Assembly (NCBI GenBank): GCA_002812745.2
Contig: NCSJ02000346.1
Location: 1 to 42,986, forward strand
DNA length: 42,986 bases
Reading direction: 5' to 3'
Source of the DNA: Scytalidium lignicola
Taxonomy: Eukaryota; Ascomycota; Leotiomycetes
Below, one piece after another: positions 21,776 to 33,060 of this stretch. The notes below the pieces were generated by a model. The model did no database searches. It saw only the letters and a list, made by a program, of their open reading frames with translations, and had not been told where the DNA came from. Numbering within the stretch: position 1 is the stretch's first letter; every line of letters begins with the position of its first letter. The position numbers and the translations under genes were made by a program.

Positions 21776-24652
21776 GATGCCTTTTGTCTGTATATAGAGG
21801 TAGCGGGGGTATCCAAGGAAAGGAGAGGGTTACAGCTCTGCGAGCTTTGCTTTTTGTCGTTGCCAGTCACACTTTCTATGTAGATGAGATTGATTGATTG
21901 ATTTGCTTGACTAGAGAGACACAGATGGAAAGCAGAGGAGGAAATGACAATGGAAATCAAACTCGAGTCCTGTCGTCGCAAAATGCCAAAAAAGATCCAA
22001 GGAGAAAGGGCATTGGAAATGCCGGCGCCTAGCAGAGTATATGTATGCATCGCAAGAGACTCACCGTGAGCACCTCGTCCTGGCCGACGAGGAAACCTTG
22101 GGCAGCAGCGCCAATGGTGATGAACATGGTACCGGCAGTGAGCAGAGTGGCCGCGGGCAGCGAGGCTGGTTCGACTGCGATGTGACCGGTGCTGGGTGTT
22201 CTGCATGCATCTGTGTGAACGGTTGAACTCGAGTATGCTAAATTGAGCCACAGCGAATGCATGAGTGCTTCCGGCTTCGTGCACCATTGGCCGGCCAGGC
22301 GAGAGAATGCTGCACGGTTTGCTGACGAGGCACCAAAGCGCAGCCGGGGTCGGTTCGGCAGGCATCCTTGCAGCCTGCAACCACTTAGAGCACGCTTAAT
22401 GCACGGGACACCAACATCCAGCCAATGGTACACGTTTGTCATTCAAGAATTTCACCTTTTGGTCATCCTGATTGGCTGCCGATAATAGAGATTTTGTGAG
22501 ATTTACGCGCCCGACCTCCCTGCTCGACATCGATGACGCAGTCCCATTGGCCAACAGGTGAACGGACCTAGAGGGCTCGAGACGGCGCGAGAGGGGACCC
22601 TTTGGTGGCAATTGAATATATGGTGGATGAGAGAACCTCAAGGCCAATGATGGTGCAGAGATGGTCTTTTTCGGTGCTTCATTTGGACCCCTTTTTCATT
22701 ATGATCACCTCGACAACCACTGCTAAAAGCTCGAACTATGGGAACGGCCCGTGTGAAGTGGAGGGTTCTCAACCAGAATACCGTACTCGCCCTCTCAAGT
22801 CTCCATCCGGCCCGTAACTTGGTCTGCGGAAACGATCGGCAGCAGCCGTCAACTGCAAGAGCATTAATCCTACGTCGCTCGCAGGCAGGTGACGAGAGAA
22901 GACCAAAAAGCGTGACCTCTTAGTTTTGGTGAGACTGTCAAAAACCCGACCAACCTAACGCTAGAAAACTACCTGTGCATGCTGTGGCGGGGATCATGCG
23001 TTCGGAAGGATGAAAAAACTGATATCACAGTACAGAAAGGGCACAGCTAGCAGCATCCACAGAATGAAGAATGGAGAAATCGTGCGATAACGCTTTCTTA
23101 CTAGCCTAACTGCATCAATTTCATCGACGATCACTGAAGCTGGCACGATTAACCTGCTTTTCCGCTGCATCCGCGAGTTGCGGTCCCGTTATTTCATGCA
23201 CTCCAAAACGGTATCTCTCGCTTCCCTAGTCAGGTTGTTCCCAGTGGCTCCCCCTTCACAGGTGTGGCGTCGTGATCAAAGCAAGCCTCAATAATAAAAC
23301 CAATAGAGTTGATAAGGGATAGAGCGGAGCCGAGAATGTAAACCAGCACCTGCTTCTTCGAGTACGAAAGAGCGTGATTAGTATGCGATATCTCGACCGA
23401 TGCGTGCGCAAGCCTCGAAAATCACAATTTCCAAGTCATCCTGTGCAACGCCGAGTACGACTACAAGCGGAGATTCTACAGTAGTAGAAGAAACCCAACG
23501 TGTCCTCAGCTGGGCAGGAATTCTACTAGCTGGTGTAATGATATTACTTGCTACTTGGATTGCGAAAGAACGCGACTGGATATCAAATGGCGGAGAAGAT
23601 CCAATACGGCTGTACACATGACATACGAAATGGCCGTGAGTACCCGCAAAACATGAAGTATTGGATACCGCTCTTCGGGCAAAAGTGGCTGAGAAACAAA
23701 GGAAAATGGGTAACTGTAACCTGAACACCAAAAAGCCAAGAACAAATAACCTTTTACGAATGCAATAGTCTCTCCTCACTGGTTGTTTCAATAGATCTCA
23801 ATGAGACTCTACAAAAGTTGAAGAATCAAACGTTTCATCCCCTCATTCCTTCCCCCCGCCCTCCATCATCTTCAGGACTTCCACCAATACGCTTCGAGGA
23901 TTCTATACAGAAAGTACTCACATGATTCAAACCTGATGCGGGATTCCCTGTTCAACACACCCTCATTCTCTTCATCAGAATGATCAAAAATGTTTCTCGA
24001 ACGTGCACCTTGTGATAAACTATGTTATCAACCAGCATGAGTGTGTGTGGATTGCATGTGCACGATAATAGTGAGGCCGAAGCCCTATATCAAATCAGCT
24101 AGCAGGGACTATGATTTTCACGAATGCAAGCTGCTAGACGAGGTCTTGGTACTGGGGACTAGAACCCCTCGAACACCAGAAAATTTTCGGTGGTATTGGG
24201 ACCGAGGATTTGCCCGCACTACTTGTACAGTAGGTCTAAGGTAAGAGTGGAGAATTGGGAGTCATCTTAGGAGAGAGATGTGTGCGGAGAATATGAACAG
24301 ATTCCTCGACCGGTCTCCTTTAATAAAGATAATTCCGCGAAGAGTTTGAATCAAGCGTAGACATCTCATGCTGATAAGCCTACTGTAGGATGCACTGAAT
24401 TTAATCTTATGGAATAATTTTATTTAAAAAATGGTACGCTAGGGAATGACAAGAAAAATCCAATAAACTTGGTAAAAGGCTTATGCCTCCTCCATTGCTA
24501 GATATCCTCTATTGGCAAATGACTCGGAAAAGTGGTGGTTAATGGTTGCGCACGGAGCAAATCGATAAGTGGGTTGAGATTTGGGTATTTCATGGCATTA
24601 AATTCCTGCGCCCAAAGAGGGGTTCGTGGTCATGGCGCGGGCGATCTGTTCA

Positions 24653-24666
24653 GTACAGTACTGTAC
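24653..24666. repeat. Perfect 14-bp palindrome
   Basis: GTACAGTACTGTAC is its own reverse complement. Related GTACAGTA or TACTGTAC words recur in other gaps of the window (for example near 36393 and 40806). Confidence 0.6.
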
Positions 24667-25181
24667 CATCAAAGTGTCCTGTGTTCTGTGTCCTCTAGCA
24701 GGACGATNAAAAAAGAAAATAGCATAAACAACGGATCATGAATTACATGATTGGCAGCTTCAATACGAAAAACAAAAAGAATTCGGGAAATCATCGAAAT
24801 GGGTATTCCGACGAGCTAACTCCTTTGATGAGTGGCTGCACTACTGTGGGATGGAAGGGTACTGTAGGTCATCGTACGGATGCGCACGACGGACCGAAGT
24901 GCAAGTCACAAGGTCCGAGAGCAGATCAAAGATCAAAGTTCTTAGTGTGTAAAAAGCTTTAAACTCACACACCTTCGCTTTCGGCCCAGAGAAGCGAAAG
25001 GATGGGTGATCTTGCATCGCGGGGTTGGCATATCTGCGGCCATACTTAATCAGTGGATTAATGGGTCAATAATTAGCAGACAATAGGGTGAGGTGGATGT
25101 CAAAAATAGAACTGAATTTGGTTTTATTAAGTCACAATATTGATACTAATTATGTCTCTTGTTGGAGTTGGAAGGCGGTTA

Positions 25182-25198
25182 ATTTGCATAATGCAAAT
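25182..25198. repeat. Octamer palindrome ATTTGCAT-A-ATGCAAAT
   Basis: Two perfect 8-bp arms separated by one A. Each arm is the ATGCAAAT octamer on one strand. It sits in the gene-free region upstream of pro1; a protein-binding role is a guess. Confidence 0.6.
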
Positions 25199-27305
25199 GC
25201 GATTAATTGTGACGGATGTGGGGAGGAGACTGGGGTGATTGGTGTGATGAATTGTCACTAAATATGACTAAAGGTGATTAATTGTGCCGCATGGGATGAG
25301 AAAAGCGGTTAAATGCCTGCAAGCAAAGTGCCGCAAATTACTGCACCTTCAAATGAGACAAAATGTGCCAGATGTGATGAATGTGACCAAATATGCCGCA
25401 TTGAGCGCGTATTGCTGTCTTTTTTTATCTTGCAGCAGGCCTAGGCCAACGCTAGGGTTATGCAAGCAATTATGTTAGCAAAAGACGGCATCGCACCGCA
25501 ACCAAGTCCCCCGCGCACAGACAGTCGATAAGTGACGGGGACCAGGTCAGTAAAATTATGCAGCAAACGATCACCCCGCAACACGGGCCAGCGATCCTTT
25601 CGATAGGCTGCAACTGGCCGAAGCCACTGCGGGCGCCCCCTGGCAATATGGCAGCGGTTGGCTCTCCCGCTCCCGTGCAAATGACGCTAACGCACGGTCG
25701 TCACACTTTTCTGAACGACATCTCTTAAACCGACCACTCACATTGCCCAGATCCCCTTTTGCACCACCGCCGTCATCCGATGGCTGCTCTGGGCCCGCTC
25801 CTTCTGTTCTCCCTCCCGGCCATTCTTGCTGTTGTCTGCTCTTCCTCCTGCCTCTCCTACCCTCTTGATGGACCAGCTCGGGCTCTTCAGGCTGGCTGGT
25901 TTGACTGAACGAACTGAGACAATTTGGGCCAATCTGCGTTTGACCGCCCTTTGCTGTTACACGATTCGACGGATTCGACATTGCCCTCATTTCTAGCTTT
26001 GCGACGGATTACCGCAAGCGTCCTACCACGACGAGAATGAAGACTTTGACTCACCGCCGTCATCGGCTTCTTTGGCTGTCGAAGCTGCCGAAGTCATCAC
26101 TAGAAAGACATCAACTAGGCAGACTCCACAGCGGTGCGAGCCTGGCTGGATACCACGGGACTGTCCGAAGGGCAAAAGATTGGGCGTGAGTGGAAGGGGC
26201 GAATTTTTCACTGTATTACCATTCTGCCTGTACAACTAGTTGAGTTACAACGTTACCTAGCAGCAGTCAGGGTGATCTTCAGGTGTGTTGTGCATGGAAA
26301 TGGCGCAGAAAAGACAAGGTCCGATTTTCCGGTGTTCCCTAAACCTGGACAGCAGGAGCATAGACTTAATGCTCCCCCGCTCATGCCGTCTGTTCTCGAA
26401 GAGCATGAAATATTGAAATATCTGGTAATCGCGGTAAGACAAGTTTTTTTCTGCCTTCTCCCGATTAGAGAGCTGTGGGCCACGGGGGGTAGCTTTGCTA
26501 TCTCGATGCATGCAGAAAGCATAGACCACCCCTCGGGTGCAACTGTCGAAGGAGTGAAGCCACCCCTGCCGGGGTGTTCAGCAGGGTCCAGGAGCTTCTC
26601 GGCAGGACGATCCCCAACTCACACCTACCTCCCACAGACACTCGCCTTTTGAGATACTCGATGGTTAGTCTATGCCCTCTATGACTTTGATGTACTCCAT
26701 TTTAGGACCATCGCTCAGGAGCATGATCGTACGTGTGGTAGGCCAATATAGCGACCGCTCAATCTGCTCTGCGCTCCAATAGCAATTTAAAGCAGGGAGC
26801 ACGGCGGTTGGGCTGCATAAAGCGCCTCGTGAAAATAGCACAGACAGCGATCTTTACTGGCCAGCCGCATCTCTGCTTCCCTTTCCCTTTCGGGGGCGTG
26901 CCCTCCACGAGACCCTGCACCAGAGCACAGTTATTGGTGTGCTACCCAAATTGGTTGCAGGCAGGATGGTACCATCTGCTGCCATCCTACGTACACCTTT
27001 GGCTAGTAATTGGGGTTACCAGTACTGCCCTCGACGATAGCTCTCCGCCCCCTGCCCACCCACCAAGAGCAAGAGCCTTTTCCCGGTTGCTCGCCAGGGA
27101 CCCGCCTTAGCTTCCCTCCATCCTTGATGAACTACCAACACAACACTAGCCGCACATGTGCAGAACGGTCCGGACTAGGAGCGATCGGGCCTGGGCCAGA
27201 ATAGCAACAACGCTCATTTGATGTGCAAAAATAGAACACTCTGAAGATGGCTTGAATGGATGCATCTTTGCAGGTCACCTTCATATATAGCCTCACCAGC
27301 ACACA

Positions 27306-27422
27306 ATGGGATATATGGGTTTGAATAGCATCAGTGTCTGTCTTGCTTGCCACCTCTCTCGTCCTCCGTCGGACCTCCGCCTCCCTCCTCCATCCCTCTC
27401 TAACCTCGACCCTAATTACTGA
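27306..27422 (+). other. Upstream ORF in the presumed pro1 leader
   Basis: ATG 27306 opens a 38-codon frame closed by TGA at 27420-27422, 182 bases before the pro1 ATG. Other short ATG frames precede it (27126-27204 among them), while 27423-27604 contains no ATG. If the transcript starts far enough upstream these would act as uORFs and lower initiation at pro1. Leader extent is not known, and an intron could remove them. Confidence 0.35.
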
Positions 27423-27604
27423 CACCGACAATTCCAACTACTCAAATCGCAAGCTGGTTCTTGCTTTGACTGCTACATTCATTAATACTAATCTAATCAA
27501 CAACCCCGGTCTCGCCAATAAATCGACTCGGCCTATCCCAGCAAATATCGCCTTTCCGCTTTGACTCAGGTCACACTCCCCCACTATTTGCCTTCGAGGT
27601 ACAA

Positions 27605-29735
27605 ATGTCAACCCAACCCCCGAACCAGCAGGCTATGGCAGTATCGAACGTCGCCATGGCGGTTGCTCAACCTAAGTCCAAGCCGGCTGCTAAAGCCAAT
27701 GCTACTCCTGCAGTAAAGGCAAAAGTGCAGATGCATCGAAGATCACGAACAGGTTTGTTGGACATTTAGTTTTTCTCTTCCGGTCATTTTCCTTTGTATG
27801 TCACTTTCTCGGCAAGAGCTTAAGTAACTGACTTATCTCGTCAAAGGCTGCTACACCTGCAGATTAAGAAGAAAGAAGTGCGATGAAGGGTCACCATCAT
27901 GCACGGCTTGCAAGCACTTGGGCCTGCGATGCGAATACAAGCGACCAATGTGGTGGAGCAACAACGATCAGCGACGAATTCAAAAAGACAGCATCAAGAT
28001 GATCATTAAGAGAAAGAAGCTATCCGAGAAGACAGCAAGCCAAGTCATGACTCCTGGCTCCGAAACACCACCCGGCTTGTCGCACTCCTTGCCAACATCT
28101 GCAACNTTCTCTGATCCAATCGACCGAACTCGATCAGGTTCGATTGATTCGCAACTCTCGTTATTCGATTTCAATGCGCCTCCGAGCATTGCAGACTACA
28201 CTGCATACAACGCGCAGATGCACTCGTCGCATTCGCAATATGCTTCATATTACCCAGAGTACTCGCCATATGAAATCGATGTCAAGACCGAGAGACAAAT
28301 GTTCATCAATGATATTCCTACTCGTCGTGAATCGACAATATCAACTTTCAGTACATATCACCCACCGCCACCACCGGAAGTAATGCTTCCTTCTTTTCCT
28401 GTCGACAGCGAATGGCCTGAAGACCTCTACGACGGACGAAGAGAATCATTAACTGAAGAGACGCTTAATGTCAATTTCTTTGACTTTTCACATGGCCAAG
28501 CAAGTGAAGCGCGACAAGTCGCTATTGAGCTCGATGAGGGCGATCAGCGACTCCTGGATCACTTCATTTCTGAGGTTCTCCCAACGGTCTTCCCAATCCT
28601 CGAGACAAACCAGCACGGCTCTGCGCGCACAGATCTTGTTCTCCCAGCTCTCCAAAGCAACAAGTGCTACCTCCACTGCTGTCTTAGCATTTCTGCCCAA
28701 CACTTAAAGGCGTCAATGAACATCCAGGGGGAACAAATCGACAACGACATCATGCGCCACCGCTACGCAACAATCTCAGAGCTTTGCGAAGCTTTGAACC
28801 GCGATGAGGACCACCAACAGATCTTGGAAGCCACACTTGGAATGATCTTCTTCCAATCCTCAGTTGGAAGCCTCGATGATTCGCTTCCCGACATCCCATG
28901 GCACCAACACTTCCAGGCTGCGATTTCGCTTGTTCAGAAACTCGAGCTCCCACGCATAGTCACTGAAGCTAATGAACTTACAATTTCCACACCATTCAAC
29001 ATGACCCTGACAGCATGGATCGATATTCTGGGATCTACAATTCAAGGCCGCGCGCCAACATTTGCGCACACTTACAGAGAGAAGCATCTCTCCCCAAGCA
29101 ACTCCTGCCTCGGCTTGCGCGAGCTTATGGGCTGCGAAGATCGAGTCATGTACTTGATCTCCGAGATTGCCTGTCTAGATGCGCTCAAGAAAGACGGTAT
29201 GGACGACATTCAGCTCTGCCAACATGTTCATGCTCTCGGCGATCAAATTGGTCTCACTGAGATTAATGAGAGTGGACCCAAAATCCCCTTTAATGCAAAC
29301 GGTATTCTCAGCCCTAAGCAACTAAACAAGAACATTACGGCTGCATTCCGCCTTGCGGCTCGCATCTACTTATGCAGCCTTGTACCGGGCTTCACGCCAA
29401 GTCAAGCAAGTTGCGTCGGACTCGTGAGCAAACTAGCTTCAGTCCTAGAATTCATTCCTTCTGGTCCCGCTGGTTTTGACCGTAGTCTAGTGTGGGTGTA
29501 CCTCATTGGAGGTTCCGTCAGCACCGTGGACTCTCCCTTCCGAGCGCTCTTCAACGAGCGTGTTCTCGGACTCGGCGAGTTAGCCGATTCTGGTAGCTTC
29601 GGCAACATGGTATGTCTTTTGAGAGAAGTCTGGAGCCATGTTGATGGGCGCTTTAGTCCTGGCGGTGGTGAAGCGCATTACATCTCCTGGCGAGACGTAA
29701 TGCGCATGAAGGGCTGGGATTTCTTGTTGATCTAG
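27605..29735 (+). CDS. pro1: Zn2Cys6 transcription factor PRO1 (ADV-1/RosA/NosA family)
   Basis: Exons 27605-27752 and 27847-29735 (94-bp intron; AACTGAC branch-like site near 27823) give 678 residues. The zinc cluster is C51-x2-C54-x6-C61-x6-C68-x2-C71-x6-C78, reading [17 protein letters not shown] at its start, and the intron cuts just before it. The following [25 protein letters not shown] and [17 protein letters not shown] blocks are what I know from Sordaria PRO1 and Neurospora ADV-1. A Tyr/Ser/Pro-rich linker precedes a fungal-specific regulatory domain (about 220-670). Family members control fruiting-body formation, cell fusion and cell-wall-integrity genes, from the nucleus. The N at 28106 is the third base of ACN and so is Thr whatever it is. 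The protein appears complete. Assignment is by motif recall without alignment. Confidence 0.92.
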
Positions 29736-31623
29736 AAATGTCCCTGGCCGTGGGGTACCCTTCTACTGGTTTTGAAGGAGCTTGCACAACCTTCATCTGC
29801 AGCGATACTGAGTATCGCTTTCGCTTCACCCCGAGTCCCTAGAGACGCGCCCGGGAGACCATGGCTCTTAGACAGAGTTTACTTGGCTATATTTTTTTTG
29901 TTATACGTTATTTATTAATAGATGAGGTTGCTGCAAAGCACTGGGATGGTCTGGGGTAGTACCCAGGCTGAGATGATGAGGAATGAAATACGGGATGGAA
30001 TTGAAATAAGGTGCATGGGCATATTTTGGGACATGGAAACNTTTTTGGAAAGAGAGGACACTAGGATTTTGGAGGAAGTGGAACGACGAAACAAAACGAA
30101 CATCCTTCTCTCTTCGATTACATATATTTTCTTCTTTTCATAAAGTTTCGTTTTGTCCTTCGGGTTTCATTTTCCCTCTCGGCAGGCAAGTACTGGCATA
30201 CCCACAGCACAACGGCGTTTTAGGGTTAGGTATTCGATGGAGTACTTGGAAACATCTTCATCGTATCTTAGCTAATTTTGGCAGAACGATACTTTCATTA
30301 TTTTTTCCCTAGATGGGCTGGATCTAGGGTACTCTGGTTACGGGAACTGGCGGGGAGATGCAAAGAGAGAAATGATGGGATGATTCAGTGTTTTGATTCT
30401 GATAGGGATTCAGTTCGGAGTTGAGCTCTGCTCCTCCAACTCACCTATTCCATAATTACCAGTGGGCTGTCCTATTAGAAGGCAGCCTCTTCGAAATAAT
30501 CCAAAAAATACCAACGTTTAAAATCATCTCACTTTTTTATTGTTCCGTGTTGTTTCAGGTCGTGATATCCCGTGATCATGCGATCGTGAATTTTGTACGG
30601 AGGTAGTGCTTGTCTGTACCTGCAATTGCCGTCCCCGCTCGTCTACCGTGTAGAATACTTTGCCGCCGGCGTGCCGCCTCAGCCACACGATTTACCAAGG
30701 TCTCGTCACTCTTCAAACATTAACATGTTTTTCAGCTCTTCTAGGAGCGTATCAAGCCTCAAAACACACCAGGAACCAAAGTTTTGTTGCACATCGTACG
30801 GCAATGGCCGGCAGTTGATATTTGTACAGTTCCTCGGGAAAGGGAAATTGACATGACAATCAGGTTAAAGCGGCCCGCTCCGGGATAGGGATTGGGCCAT
30901 CATGAGCTGATTTACATCTGAGCGATTCGGTTTTACCGTAAAACCGCCTCGTATGGTGATCAATGAACGAGTTGGAGTTACGGAAATTGCCTGCTGTGGA
31001 ATCCGACAGGTGAAGTCTTTTAATAACACCATTTGTAAAATTGTGGTATTTTACCATGTAGACTTGTTGATGGATGCGGTTGTTTACCAGTACAGTAATT
31101 TTGGACGGCAGTGCTGCACGGATATTCCCTAACGGAAGTGCTTGTAGACACGTTGTGCAATGCTGGAAATCAAGCCTGGGCGAGACAATCACGGTAGTTG
31201 ATTATCGGCTTTGTTCCGGGGCTCCAAACAATAGACTGGAGTCAACAATAGGGGATCTAGATTCATGGTCGTTGTCCAAACACGTGCCTTGCTAATCGAG
31301 TTAAATATATTGCACTTCTATCGATGAGTAGACTATCGCTAATAACTTACGGTACTCTACCGATACTATATAACTCTAGGTTTTAATTCCTAATAAAACT
31401 ACGCAAGTCAAGTCGAAGTCATAAAAAAGAGAAACCGGAGTGCTTAAGAGTTGACTGCCGTTTCTGCGAGGTGTAATCTAATCGAGCTAGCGAAAAAAAT
31501 TAGCAATGCGGTAACTAAAGGCAGCTGAGTTGCAAGTTAAACCCCAGCATTTACTTCCCGTGGAATACATCACAACTATTCTTTCGATCTAATTATCAGA
31601 TCAAGTTCTCGTTCTTTAATAAG
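29736..31623. other. Intergenic region downstream of pro1
   Basis: The pro1 3' flank and beyond. An N lies at 30041 next to a T run. A strong palindrome with CGGTTTTAC/GTAAAACCG arms lies at 30928-30946. Short frames on both strands show no known motif. Base composition becomes AT-rich after about 31.3 kb. Confidence 0.5.
30928..30946. repeat. Palindrome, 9-bp arms, 1-bp spacer
   Basis: CGGTTTTAC and GTAAAACCG flank a single C. CGG half-sites in inverted orientation resemble the layout bound by dimeric Zn2Cys6 regulators, but this is a resemblance only. Confidence 0.55.
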
Positions 31624-31944
31624 ATGTACGGCATACCAATTCGCGTTATTATTCGCGTTTGTGTTACAGATATTCCTGGCAATCCATTAGAACGTGTTTA
31701 TCAGCTTGGTTCCGACTTTTGTACACAGATGCTCGCTCGGCCATTTCGTACTAAAGTGCAAGAAGAAGGTTATGACGCTATGCATATTTTGCCAAACTTT
31801 GATCCAAAGAACTCTGTGAAAGCATGGTTCCTCTATGACTTTAATGTTACACGTCCGTTGAGTAAGGAAGAAGTCCTTCAAATTCAACATGAAGCGTACT
31901 TAGCTACAAGACAAGAAGACTCTTGGTATGCTCTATTAAAGTGA
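31624..31944 (+). CDS. Small hypothetical protein, unrecognised
   Basis: An intronless ATG frame of 106 residues ends at TGA 31942-31944. It is compositionally protein-like: a beta-like hydrophobic start (IPIRVIIRVCVTDIPG), then a mixed charged/aromatic body with PFRTKVQEEGYDAMH and KAWFLYDFNVTRPLSKEE. I recognise no family. Codons favour A/T third positions, unlike the neighbouring conserved genes, and the ORF sits in an AT-rich island. It may be a young or transferred gene, a fragment of a larger one, or chance. No signal peptide is obvious. Confidence 0.4.
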   Translation: MYGIPIRVIIRVCVTDIPGNPLERVYQLGSDFCTQMLARPFRTKVQEEGYDAMHILPNFDPKNSVKAWFLYDFNVTRPLSKEEVLQIQHEAYLATRQEDSWYALLK

Positions 31945-32366
31945 AAAGAAGTCTTACATTAATTTATGAAAGGATATTTACTTTACAAAAGGGGTGGATT
32001 GATCCGGGAAAGAATTACTACTCCAAGTATGTATGGGGCGGGAAAGTGGAACAAGAATGGCTAGCAAATGCCAACGAAACCTAAGGTTGTGAGGGACCAA
32101 TTCACAAAAGCATAAGCAAATCATTTAGCGAAATGAACGCTATCAGGAATTGTAAGAGATTTTATATTTGACTATAGACTATTGTAATATTCTTTACAAT
32201 TTATGGCGTTTCTGGTGGTGTTTCTCCCTTACAGTCAGGGCACTCTTGACTAGTGTCGTCGTCTTGCCAATCGTGGACTTCTTCCTCGAATTGCACAAGT
32301 TGCTTGTGATTCAGGGGTTTACAATAAGTGAATACCTAAATTGTACTATAAATAAAGTATACCATA

Positions 32367-32475
32367 GGGCATCGATAGCTTAAAAGTTGTTGTAGAGCAC
32401 ATGGTTGTGCTAGGCCTGAAGTGCGCTGTAATTGTGGTGCGTTGTAGGGCATTGACAACCTAAAAGTTGTTGTAG
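32367..32475. repeat. Pair of 29-bp direct repeats spaced 80 bp
   Basis: Copies at 32367-32395 and 32447-32475 begin GGGCAT and share the end TAAAAGTTGTTGTAG, with 4 mismatches in 29 bases. A small inverted word AGCAC/GTGCT lies just after the first copy. They are too few and too divergent for a CRISPR-like or satellite array. Confidence 0.6.
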
Positions 32476-32796
32476 TTACAGGGCATATAGTAGATAAAAG
32501 TGAAGCAGCAATAGAAAGCCTTGATAGTTTTCCTCGCATCTTCCAATCACAGGAGAATATCATCACGTGATGCTCATAGGGTTCCGTTTATCTCGGTCAC
32601 AAAGAAGATTAAGAAACGCTGAGTAAAAAGAGACGAAAATTCAAGATGAGAAACAGAAGAGGGACTTTTTCAATCTTAATTAGGTGATTTATGAAGAGGT
32701 AGAAGATGGTACTGCAAATCAACTTAACATTTTGTTACGACCTTGGTAAGTTTTGCATTAGGCGGCTGTCAACCGGGCTCCTTACAGCTTAATATT

Positions 32797-33060
32797 ATGC
32801 GCTCCTTGGCTGACCCTCGTTTCATCAGCGCCTGGCAAGACTTCCAAGCGAACCAAACACCACCAACACAGTCCAACCCCCAAGAAACGTCGGCGCTTGT
32901 GAGCCTCTCATTCTCAACCCACAGCGACAAACAGAGACGGCGAACTAGAAACTGGGGCTATGCTGGCATGCACAAAGCGCGCGGCGCCAGCCAGTTGATT
33001 TGGCGCCCCTTGCAGCCGCTGGAAACCGAATATGGCGCGCTGTCTATTCTGGATCCTTGA
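32797..33060 (+). CDS. Doubtful small ORF
   Basis: ATG 32797 opens 87 codons ending at TGA 33058-33060. Many codons end in C or G and the frame coincides with a local rise in GC. The product is polar, Gln/Ser-rich and basic in the middle (SDKQRRRTRNWGY). No homologue is recognised, and a chance frame in GC-rich DNA is quite possible. Confidence 0.2.
   Translation: MRSLADPRFISAWQDFQANQTPPTQSNPQETSALVSLSFSTHSDKQRRRTRNWGYAGMHKARGASQLIWRPLQPLETEYGALSILDP

Larger units (their letters stand above)
21776..27604. other. 5.8-kb region without a recognised gene, upstream of pro1
   Basis: The left end (to about 22.2 kb) is the leader or an extra exon of the SAM-PH gene. The rest contains no ORF with a known domain. 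Longest frames are plus 26134-26652 (172 codons, opens with GTG), minus 25571-25990 (139 codons) and two overlapping opposite frames near 23.4-23.8 kb; none is convincing. An N lies at 24708. Palindromes occur at 24653-24666 and 25182-25198. About 25.0-25.4 kb is AT-rich with recurring GATTAATTGTG and GCCGCA words; 25.5-27.1 kb is GC-richer. The pyrimidine-rich final 250 bases look like the pro1 leader. The size suggests a long regulatory region, but that is inference. Confidence 0.5.

Noticed and set aside
23378..23791. Overlapping frames on both strands, the plus one (ATG 23400, 73 codons) with a hydrophobic segment
   Set aside because: The two frames cover the same bases, the plus ATG context is poor, and no homologue is recognised. 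A microprotein is not excluded but is unsupported.
25571..25990. 139-codon minus-strand frame rich in Gly, Gln, Arg and Ser
   Set aside because: Low-complexity composition follows the local GC-rich DNA; no domain and no splice-supported extension.
26134..26652. 172-codon plus-strand open frame
   Set aside because: It opens with GTG, shows no recognisable domain or consistent codon bias, and overlaps opposite-strand frames of about 90 codons.
32367..32475. CRISPR-like repeat pair
   Set aside because: Only two imperfect copies, in a eukaryotic context, with no cas-like genes.
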